Below the pieces are notes generated by a model, which ran no database searches, had not been told where the DNA came from, and saw nothing but the letters and a program-made list of their open reading frames with translations. The translations under genes were made by a program, and so were the position numbers. Shown here piece by piece: positions 54,166-62,670 of a stretch of 64,000 nt of DNA (position 1 is its first letter; the number at the start of each line of letters is the position of its first letter). Source of the DNA: Brachionus manjavacas (lineage: Eukaryota > Rotifera > Eurotatoria > Ploima > Brachionidae); contig JAHQIY010000003.1 in assembly GCA_019054805.1 (NCBI GenBank), forward strand, positions 2,790,001 through 2,854,000. Reading direction: 5' to 3'.

Positions 54166-54702
54166 TTACTGACTAAAAATAATGCATTTTTCGTTTTTGA
54201 AATAAATTACCTTACACTCTTTCAATTGACTACAACTGTTTAAACATTGCATTAAATCAAAACACTTTGTCTGTTTTAAAGGAGTAATTGATTGTGAAGC
54301 TTCTGAATCATAAATCCATATTTCGAAATATCTTTGAACAAATTTTTTATTGTAAATTTTATTTGATAGGAAAAACCAATTTTCCTCAACTGGAACAGTC
54401 TGTAAAGAATTTGTCGATACTTTTTCCATATTTTCCAATGTTATTGGCTTTGTTGTTGTAAACATTTCTGTTTTTATAGGCATAACATCAATTTTTCGTC
54501 TATATAGTATTTTTTCTAAAAGGGACTTTGAATCTACTTCGACAATTTGTAATTCAATTGAACCTGCCATCGGACATTTGAATACGAAATTAAACTTTTC
54601 TACTCCCAAACCAGTTCCTAAAATTTTTATTTTAAAAATTACTTTGGCAAAGTGAGGGGTTAACATTTCGAGAAAGGTAAGTGCTTTCACTATAATTTCC
54701 AT
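54166..54702 (-). CDS. PAN/apple-like Cys-rich protein or terminal exon
   Basis: A 178-codon frame has well-mixed codon use and looks genuinely coding. The N-terminal 90 residues form a beta-rich segment with one Cys (KCPMAG, C43). The C-terminus has C147, C153, C157, C163 and C173 in KCFDLMQCLNSCSQLKECKV...KCIIFSQ. This spacing, with the closing C-x-I-x-x-x, resembles a short PAN/apple module as found in extracellular proteins. No signal peptide is visible at the ATG. AATTATAG|TG close to the start could be a 3' splice site, so this may be the last exon of a longer secreted or receptor gene whose upstream exons lie to the right (for example 57,874-58,005). The receptor gene follows 196 bp downstream. 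Confidence 0.6.
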   Translation of the reverse strand: MEIIVKALTFLEMLTPHFAKVIFKIKILGTGLGVEKFNFVFKCPMAGSIELQIVEVDSKSLLEKILYRRKIDVMPIKTEMFTTTKPITLENMEKVSTNSLQTVPVEENWFFLSNKIYNKKFVQRYFEIWIYDSEASQSITPLKQTKCFDLMQCLNSCSQLKECKVIYFKNEKCIIFSQ

Positions 54703-56119
54703 TCATTTATTAAAATGTTCTTTTCTAGTAAACTATATTTCTTTTTTAGCTAATTTTTTACAAGCAAAAAATTCAATCAGAGTATTTATTCATTGGAGTT
54801 GAAAAGAAATATTTCTCTTTATATTCTAGTTATTTTTTTTTACAGCTAGGAATAAATAAAAACATATATAATTTTTTTTGAAAAAATGACAGTAAAGCTG
54901 CTTTTAAAGCGAAATTGATTGGGAAGTCAGAACAAATGATGAAACTAGATCAATTTTTCGATCTAGGGGTGATGACAATGAAAATATAGAAGAATACTAT
55001 GATGAAGAGGAGTTTAAAGGAGAAGATCATGTTGAAAGATCGTAGGTAAATCAAATGATGCTTCTAATGAAACAAGAACCATGAATATTGTATACATAAA
55101 CAATGATACAATTAATTCTATTTTAATTAATAAATAATCAAATTAAAAAAAATTAAACTTTGAAAGAAACTGATCCATTGTAGAAAGATTAAGTCGAGAT
55201 CAGAATCGAGAATTTATGGATAAGTGAGACAAAGAAAAAATCAAATTTAATAAAAGCGTTGACAGAAGAGAAACTTTAAATTCGTCAAGAATAAATGAGT
55301 CAGAAATTCTTGACGAATATAATTTAATAATAATTTTAATAAGAATTAATATTTATGAGACCTACAAATATGAAGTTTTAAACCTGTCTCCCCTTAATTA
55401 TATCCTCCACAGATTTCATATTATTTAGGACTTTCACATTATTTTGACGCTCAAAATGATCAAACCGAGTTTTAATTATGAAATACATTGTTTTTATTTT
55501 TTAATAGAACAAGGTTTTACCCGTTGCTCCGCTGCCGGAATAATGAAAATTAGAAAAGAGAAATTTTTTGATAATTAAATTAATTGGTAAATTTTTTAAT
55601 ATAATTAAATTAAATGTCTAAAATTATAATGTAAAAGGTATAAGGCAAATTGAAATTCATGATCAATTTCAAATTTCAAATCAAAATTTTTTATTTTTTA
55701 TTTAGTTTTCTATTTAAAAAAAAGTTATTTTTTTTTCAAATTTTTAATAATAAATTTCAATTAAAGTATTTTTCTTATTAGAACTCCTGTGAACTCATGT
55801 TTTAATTAAACATATATTAAATTGTTGATAAGTTATAACGTCGTTTTTTTTTATTAACACCACAAAGTATGTTAAATCTAAAAATATACCTCTGTAATTA
55901 TTATTTTAAATAATAACAATTTAATTAATAATTTAAAATTGATTTGATCGTTTTGAGAATCAAAAATTGATCATAAATTAAAATGTCCCTTTTCATTGAC
56001 ATTTGGTGAAATATTCATTAATGATTTTGTCAAACATACAAATATCTGTATTCAGAATTAAACTGATGCTATGATCGACAGTAGTTCTACTGTTTCTTCA
56101 ATTTGAGTGAGTATTTTTT
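54703..56119. other. AT-rich DNA with an acidic plus-strand relic
   Basis: At 54,921-55,041 the plus strand reads DWEVRTNDETRSIFRSRGDD, NENIEEYYDEEEFKGEDHVE and a stop. At 55,183-55,330 a charged frame follows (RLSRDQNREFMDK, a stop, then KEKIKFNKSVDRRETLNSSR). This could be an eroded gene of unknown type. A 13-base stem (ATTCGTCAAGAAT and its inverse) sits at 55,272-55,319. Confidence 0.4.
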
Positions 56120-56375
56120 AAGTTACCTTTTTAATTCCTCGATTAAAAAGTAAATGGTTATAAAAACCAAACACGGTTTCCACACGTGGTCCCTAAATGA
56201 TCTAATCCAGTTAGTAAGGTAATAAGGTGGATTCTTTTTAATCAAATTATAAAGTTTTTTTCTAATAAATTGACTCAACAGTTTCTGAATTATAAAGAAA
56301 AGATTATCTGATGTTCGCCGGTGTTTCATAAATCCAGATTACTCCTGAATAAGTGGTGAATTATTTTAAAAATTG
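56120..56375 (-). pseudogene. LINE reverse-transcriptase relic
   Basis: The minus-strand frame reads GFMKHRRTSDNLFFIIQKLL, a gap, then PYYLTNWIRSF. These are the GF-x-x-x-R-x-T-x-DN-x-F and Y-x-x-x-W-I-x-S-F segments that flank the AFDKVWH motif in LINE reverse transcriptases. The catalytic stretch between them is deleted. The spelling differs from the LINE at 21-25 kb, so it is another lineage. Confidence 0.7.
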
Positions 56376-56587
56376 TACAGTACGTTTCTGAAACAAGTTG
56401 ACAGCTTGCTTAAGCACATGCTCTAAGGCTGCGCCAGGTTGCTTAGAAAAATTTAGCCTTTTTTACAAAGAGAATAAAGCTAAATCCGAAATTTGCTAAA
56501 TTTAAATAGAATAAGAATTTTTAACATGTTACTTGTGAAATTAAAATCATTTACTAAAATTAATGATACAATCATGAATTACAGTTA

Positions 56588-57833
56588 CAGTACTGATTTG
56601 TTCCAGTGGTTTTACCAAAATTTACGAGAATTAATTTATTATTTAATACCAAAATTTTAGTAAATTTACGGGAATTCCGGTAATTTTACGAAAAATCGCA
56701 AAAGTGAAAAACAGTAAATTTACCGGAATTCCCGTAAATTTACCAGAATTTAACGGATTTTCCGTAAAATTTCGTAAAAACCAAAAGGGCCAGAAAAATC
56801 CAAAAAAATCAAAATTTTTGCAATTTTTTCACTTTTTTTAGTTTTTTTTCAAGATAAAAAAATCTAAAAGAAAAAAAATTGTATTTTTTAAATTTTCGTA
56901 AATTTTTATCGATTTTAGTGAAAAATAGTAAAAAAAAGGGAAAAAAAGTTAAAAAAATAGAAAAATTTAAATTAAGTTTTTTTAATATTGAAATTTTTAG
57001 ATCATTGAATATCTAGTCAAATTTTATTTTAACGCAATACAAAGTAGAAAAAATTCAAACCGCAAAATTTGTAGCCCCTTTATGAGAGATACCAGCCCAA
57101 ATATTAAGCTTTCCTTCATATTTGGACGTACTTGCGTTAAACTAAAATTTGACTAGATATTCAATGAAAACATGAATTCAGTGTTATACAAGGAAACAAT
57201 GTCAGAATATTTGTTACCATTTGGTGCAAGTAAATTCGATTCGGAATTTCAGTTGCACCAAGACAATGATCCTAAACACAGTAGTTATGCAGATCATTTT
57301 TAGATATAAACAAAACTAATTGGGTAAAATAATAAGTAAATATAAAATTTAAAAACTAATTTAGTAATTAAATTTAAGATTAAATCACCCCCTAACTCGC
57401 CAGATTTTAACCCTATTGAAATGCTGTGGAATGAAATGAAGGAATTTGCAAGAAAAAAAATGGTGTTTACTATAGCTGATGCAGCATTGGCTATAAGAGA
57501 ATTTGAAAAATCACTAACAGTTGAAAAATGTAGTAAATATATAAATCATCTGAAAAAGGTTGAAATTTAAATTAAAGTTTTTGGCTTTTTAAAATATTAA
57601 TTTTGATAAATTAGGTAATTGAAATTGTAAATGAGAAAAATGGCGACTGGTCAAATCACTAAAATATATGTATCTAAAAATTTCAATTTTAAAAAAACTT
57701 AATTTAAATTTTTCTATTTTTTTAACTTTTTTTCCCTTTTTTTTGCAATTTTTCGTAAAATTACCGGAATTCCCGTAAATTTACTAAAATTTTGGTAAAT
57801 TCGCGTAAAAACCACTGGAACAAATCAGTACTG
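56588..57833. mobile_element. 1,246-bp Tc1-type element, internally rearranged
   Basis: The ends CAGTACTGATTTGTTCCAGT and inverse are flanked by TA on both sides. The left arm is about 410 bp, the right about 165 bp, apparently by deletion. Both are rich in GTAAATT/AATTTAC and include ACCGGAATTCCCGTAAATTT. Between them lie broken pieces of a Tc1/mariner transposase. Size, TA target and repeat style are like those of the element at 18,413-19,666, but the terminal sequences differ. It lies 40 bp from the 5' splice site of the possible exon at 57,874-58,005. Confidence 0.85.
57040..57570 (+). pseudogene. Tc1/mariner transposase fragments (one inverted)
   Basis: Plus strand 57,164-57,300 reads FNENMNSVLYKETMSEYLLP, then FQLHQDNDPKHSSYADHF and a stop. 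This holds the second catalytic Asp in D-N-D-P-K-H. A +1 frame continues LDINKTNWVK, and about 45 AT-rich bases intervene (an intron-like or inserted piece). Then 57,379-57,570 reads KSPPNSPDFNPIEMLWNEMK to a stop, with the third catalytic residue in N-P-I-E. On the minus strand, 57,115-57,060 reads GKLNIWAGISHKGATNFAV, the W-x-G-I-S-x-K-G block that belongs upstream of these. It is inverted between ~36-base inverted repeats (57,002-57,036 and 57,132-57,167). The N-terminal paired/HTH domain is absent. It cannot encode an active enzyme. Confidence 0.88.
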
Positions 57834-57873
57834 TAGTTAAAATTAAAACGCAATAAAAATTTAGTATTCTTAC

Positions 57874-58005
57874 CATTTGATTCATGTGCATAGCTTTTTT
57901 CACAAAATTTTATTTCCAAATTGTAAATTTCTGATTGATTGGACAAAAGAGTACAATTCAACTTTTCATCTTGATATATTTCTGCTTTGTTACACACAAA
58001 ATTCG
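57874..58005 (-). CDS. Possible internal exon of an unknown secreted protein
   Basis: On the minus strand TTTTAAG precedes and GGTAAGA follows a 132-bp open segment (44 codons' worth) that reads NFVCNKAEIYQDEKLNCTLL, SNQSEIYNLEIKFCEKSYAH, ESN. It has three Cys and N-glycosylation sequons. It does not belong to the adjacent transposon, whose end is 40 bp further along. It could be an exon of the gene whose 3' part is at 54,166-54,702. No domain is recognised and the splice sites are by eye only. Confidence 0.35.
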
Positions 58006-58480
58006 CTTAAAATAATTTTTTTTTTTTTTTTAATTTTTTTTTGATAAGATAAGACTTTTTAAGAGGTAATGAAATTTACTAAAAATAGAACAATTCGAGC
58101 AAAAATGCTTACTTTTTTAATAAATTTAAATAAAAATTTCTTTCAAATAAAAAATTCTTATAAATGAAAATATTTTACAAATTTTTATTAATTGAGACAA
58201 AATTGCTCTGCACAAAAATAATTCATTTTATTCAAATCTTGAAAATATTTTTTTTTTTTTCAATTTAAATTTTTCGTTTCGAAAATTAAAATTTTAAGAT
58301 TTTTCAAAAGCTAAAAAGACAATATTTTAAAAATTTTTAGTAATAAGTCTGAAATTTATTGTTTTCAACGCAAATAAAGTCCAAAGAAACATAAGCTTCT
58401 TTTCTATTGACCAAAAAAATGTGTTTAGCAAACATTAATGTTATAATTATCTATCATCACAATTTTTAAAATATATGCTT
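58006..58480. other. AT-rich DNA, no gene seen
   Basis: Nothing is supportable on either strand. Confidence 0.5.
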
Positions 58481-58481
58481 A

Positions 58482-58870
58482 ATGACCCCCCCCCCCTCTA
58501 ATAAATCTTTTTCCTCTGACTTGGTTCTTATTTCCAATTACTTTAAAATTGAAACCTCAAAAATTACAGTAAATACAAACCAACTTAAAGAAAATCATAA
58601 GATTAATCTGATTTCTAATGATGGTATATCTGATTCAATTTGGTTATGTCTATGCAATTTAAAATTAAAACATTACAGAACTCTCCTAAACGAGCTAATT
58701 CAAAATAAAAGAAATTCATGAATTTTGGTCCAAATTATCTTGCTTTCTAACTTTCATGCCTTTTTCTATTTTCGAACTAATGTTCCTTTTTTATTTTTAT
58801 TTTTTTTTTACTTCTCCATAAAGGAGGTTAATTCAATTCAATATATAAAATAAATAAATAAATAAATTGA
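58482..58870 (+). repeat. Unassigned retroposon-like 3' end
   Basis: It begins with a run of 11 C (58,486-58,496) inside a 79-codon frame ending ...NDGISDSIWLCLCNLKLKHY, RTLLNELIQNKRNS, which I do not recognise. After about 100 bases AAGGAGGTTAATTCAATTCA and an AAATAAATAAATA tail follow. The end of this block is repeated in inverse at 29,329-29,378, which suggests a dispersed retroposon. Confidence 0.4.
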
Positions 58871-60104
58871 TTTTTTCCTGAAGTGAATAGATTGTTGTTA
58901 GTTGGTAAAAGTTTTTTAATTGTGGAGGAGAACTTAAAAAAATTATTTAGCATGTTAAGATTCTCTTTTAATTCTTTTTTTTCAATTGAATAAATTAATA
59001 ATTAAATTCAATTTTAATCATGTAATTTTTGCTATTCAATAGAAGAAGTTCTGGGTAAAAAAATGCAACATGCCATATTGTATTAAGTTGTAAGTTTGAG
59101 AATTTTATAATTTACCAAAAGGATATATTCTTTTTCAAATTTTTCAATTTTTACTGAATTTCAAAACGCATTAATTTTAGGTAAATTAGTTAAAAAAATA
59201 AAATATCAATTAGCGAAAATGCTTCTAGGGAAGTCTTCTTAAATTTGATACTCATTACCCAGTTTTTTTAAATTGGTAACCAAATACTCACTTATATTAA
59301 AAGCTATCGGGTTCGCATAGGTTATCTGAAAAACTGGGTGAATGAGTAAAACGAAAAAATTGGATGGGTTATTATGTGTCAAGAATGCGATTCATAAAAA
59401 GATTTTTGAAAAAAATATGTAATTATTCCTCTTTGGTACAGCATTTTTACTCAACACTCTTGATTTTTTTCTCTTGTTTATTAAAATTATTTTCTGCTAT
59501 ATTATTAAGTTTCATACAGTCAGATTGAAATGTAATAATAGACTTTCTTTAAAAGAATCACTAAATTTTTTTGAATAAAATAACAAAAATAATCAGTATG
59601 AGAAAATTTCAATTTTATAAATGAAGTGCATTAAGCCAGTATGAGAAAAATTTCATTTAGCCTGTGTGAGGTACTGACATGAATTAAATATTTGAATATA
59701 CCTAGAAAATTAGTTTTAAAACAATTTAAAGTTAAATCAAATGGCTAGTTCCCAGAGTTTCAAAAAAGAAAAATTTTATTTTTTTTATTACCTTATCTAG
59801 TAACTTAAATACATTTAAATTTAAATAGATGCACTTTTTTTTTCTGAGCTGCGAAACCGATCTTACTGATTTTTTTAGCATATTTTAGGTTAAAAATAGT
59901 GCAATCTATGCTATTATGTATTGAATATTTTTTTGTTGAGAATCTTTTTCTTTAATTTTAAATTTTCAAAATTCAATCTCGATTGGATTTCATTGAGTCA
60001 GGTATTTATAAAATTATCTTTTTTTATTTTTGTTTTTTATTTTCCTTAAAAGTTTAATTCAATCAGTATTCTCTTTATTTTCTTGACTCAATCTTAAACC
60101 CTTT
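58871..60104. other. AT-rich DNA with a MITE fragment
   Basis: 59,065-59,175 (ATGCAACATGCCATATTG ... TTTTTACTGAATTTCAAAAC) resembles a degraded right end of the 341-bp MITE family. No gene is supported. Confidence 0.45.
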
Positions 60105-60688
60105 TACGAGCGCTTTTAGAGGTGCCAGATGACGATGGAATCGAAGTTTTTTTGTAATTACTTTTGATTTCTTCGACAAGTTTGATCAAAAATCTCGCCT
60201 TGATATGTTGCATTTATTCACACTTTTGTATAGAATCCAGCTATTGATGCAAGCTAAATTTAATGATGCTATAAAATGCTTGCTTGGAGCTTTTACCGAA
60301 TAAAACTTAGCCATTTGATCATTAGGATCTACTCCAACCTTTTTTGAATTGTAATCATGCACAACATTTGTTTTTTTCATGAGTAAAAGTAGTCTTCTGG
60401 TTCTACATAGACTGAATCGTGGACTAACGAACTAATCAATGAAACATTTTTTTCACGCTTGCCTTGGGAGATGTTTAGTAAAACACCTGAATCGTGCTCA
60501 TAAATATGACTATCAAACTAACGAGTCAAAATGACTTGATTTTGCACAAAGAGGATTTTTTTTATTTGAATTTAGTTGATTTAGAAAGTTATTCTTATTT
60601 TTATGCTGTAAAATAAAATTTGTGCTCAAATAAGAAAAATTGACTTGGATTTTAGCGGCCAAAAATCAAATGGTGCTTAAAGTGTTAA
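60105..60688 (-). pseudogene. piggyBac-type transposase relic with TTAA end
   Basis: On the minus strand about 60,460 to 60,385 reads KREKNVSLISSLVHDSVYVE, then PEDYFYS and a stop. The 64-codon frame 60,380-60,186 continues TNVVHDYNSKKVGVDPNDQM, AKFYSVKAPSKHFIASLNLA and NSWILYK...ISRRDF. YN-x-x-K-x-GVD-x-x-DQ and NSWILYK are hallmarks of the DDE_Tnp_1_7 (piggyBac) C-terminus. One base is missing after RRDF; the +1 frame continues LIKLVEEIKSNYKKTSIPSS to a stop near 60,105. To the right, 60,670-60,688 reads TGGTGCTTAAAGTGTTAA, the inverse of TTAACACT..AAGCACCA, a plausible element end at a TTAA site. N-terminal and first catalytic parts are lost. Confidence 0.78.
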
Positions 60689-60806
60689 GAGGGAATAAAA
60701 TTCTTCACCAAATAAGGTGTACAATTTAAGGAGACATTCAAAATTTTTAGTAAGAAATAAGTTGAGAGTTTTATGGGGCGTTATCATTTCCTAACAAATC
60801 GAGTGG

Positions 60807-60850
60807 TTAACACTAGAAGCACCAAAACGAGTCAAAATGACTTGTTTTAA
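60807..60850 (+). mobile_element. Second piggyBac-like end at TTAA
   Basis: TTAACACTAGAAGCACCAAA at 60,807 followed by CGAGTCAAAATGACTTG matches, in inverse, the end at 60,670-60,688 in TTAACACT--AAGCACCA. It also shares the AGTCAAAATGACT palindrome with about 60,525. It may be the start of a second, largely lost copy. Confidence 0.45.
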
Positions 60851-61921
60851 TAGAATCTAATGGATAAAAATGGATGATAATTTATTATTTGGATAAATCT
60901 ATTCAAAACTTAATTTTAATTGACTAAAAATAAAAATTTGGCTAAAAAAAAGTGTCTTGCAAAAATTTTATCTTCTACTGAATTCATTCCTTTTTGAACC
61001 AATTTTTCGTCTATCATGTAAAATACGCAAACTTCATTCTTAAAAAAGATGATAACATCTTATTAAGGTACATTTTTTATTTACTCTCTTTGATAATCTA
61101 AAATGCTGAACAAAATTGTTATAAAATTTTTTTTAAGAATAATTTGCGATATGGTAATCTGTGAAAACCTTAATTAACAAAAAAAAAATTTCCAGTTTAT
61201 TTTTAAATTCCTTGGTGCAACCACTTCTTTGGGGTAATTAATTTCATTAATTTATTACTCAATTTATAAAAAGATTTCTAACAAGTTGTTTCTCAAGACC
61301 AAAACCATGACTTGTTGCTTCATTACGCGGCACTCAACCTAATCAATTTTTAATTTTACAATTAAATCAAAATTTATTATTTTTCACTTAAAATTTTAAT
61401 TTTTTATTAGTGAAAACAATTAGATATTGATAAATTTGCTTTTGGATAAAAATGTGACTAAACCTGATCAAAAATTTTTTTAAAAATTGAGTCTCAAATC
61501 TGTCAGGCACAAACAACTGCTTGTTCATCACAATCAGACATTAAATCTAAAACTTTCGACTAAAAAATACAATGTTTAATTTTTTCTTTTTTCATTCTCA
61601 AAAATACATTTTTTTTTAATTATTTGAATAAAATTCTAATTCAATAAGAAAAAAGAAAAGAGCGAAAATAGAATATACAATAATATCAACCAAAAGAAAC
61701 TCATTCCAATATGAATTGATAAAAATTCTTTCTTTATTGATAAATTAAAATAAACGTGCAAAAATATGCTATACACTTTGTTTCACCTTTTTTTTTACCT
61801 AAAATAAATTTTCTTAAGTAAAAAAAACAACAACAATGTGAATTAAGTTAATTATCGATATATGATTTACTAAAAAAAATAATATAAAGATTTTACTTTA
61901 GAAATAAAAATTTTTAAGTAA
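60851..61921. other. AT-rich DNA with direct repeat copy 1
   Basis: 61,070-61,260 and 61,480-61,590 are matched in the same order and orientation at 63,085-63,128, 63,597-63,735 and 63,755-63,865 (TGCTGAACAAAATTGTTATA, GTGCAACCACTTCTTTGGGG, GTCTCAAATCTGTCAGGCAC). No gene. The duplication brackets the NIDO gene. Confidence 0.7.
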
Positions 61922-62670
61922 TTAAGGTATTTTTTTTAATTCTAAAAACCTACCATTTACTTCGAAAATAAAAAGCCCACTTTGATTTACATTAGTAAAT
62001 TGATTGATTGAATCAAAGTTGTTAGAAGAAAGAAAACTCTGCAAACTTTCGTAGTTTGTAGTGTGTCTGAGATTTATTTCAGTACAAGAAAAACCTAAAT
62101 CTCCGTAACTGAAGACCATAAATGATCTAAATTCATCTGATATTGATACAATTTGAAATGAGACTGTAGAATTTATAGCTAGATCTTGACTTCTAATGTT
62201 AGACCAAGTTATAACAAAAGCATTATTTGGCTGAAATTTAACTCCATATCTATCACCGAATTGTGCTTGAATTAAAATTTTCAAATTCTCTAATTCAAAG
62301 GAACGATTTACATAGCTTTGGTAGAAAATACTTCCATCACCGAACTTGTTTGTCATCATCGAGCGGTAAATGTTAATAAAAAAATCAGGTGATTTAAAAC
62401 CAATGTAACCATATGGGCTCATGTAAAAACTATCATAGTAAATGTTCAAATAAGGAAATTTAAAGCCAATTTCATATTTATTGAACTCAACGTCCGTTTT
62501 GGGAAGCTCGATGTCTCCTTTCCCGATTCCATAATCAAAAACTAGCTCTTAGATTAAAAGATTAGATCGAAATTTTTCTTAAAACATGGGTTGAGCTTAC
62601 TTGGTGACACTGGATCTTCTCTTGTAAGAAGAATTATTAGAAAATTATAAAACAAAAATTTTTCCAACAT
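61922..62670 (-). CDS. Secreted NIDO-domain protein
   Basis: A two-exon model gives 231 residues. Exon 1 is 62,670-62,601, the intron 62,600-62,548 (53 bp, GTAAGC..TAAG) and exon 2 62,547-61,922. Exon 1 encodes a signal peptide (MLEKFLFYNFLIILLTRED). Exon 2 holds a complete NIDO domain, as in nidogen, tectorin and mucin-4. GKGDIELPKTDVEFNKYEIG and FPYLNIYYDSFYMSPYGYIG form the start; NNAFVITWSNI is the central Trp region; DEFRSFMVFSYGDLGFS is the long strand pair; SGLFIFEVNGRF closes the domain. The protein stops right after, without EGF, AMOP or VWD modules. So it is either a NIDO-only extracellular-matrix protein or a gene with further exons (ATG|GTAGGT at the end could be a 5' splice site). 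The intron phase joins the frames exactly. Confidence 0.8.

Noticed and set aside
54600-54675. Plus-strand AAAGGTAAGTG as a 5' splice site of a plus-strand gene
   Set aside because: The upstream plus frame has stops, while the minus strand is openly coding across it.
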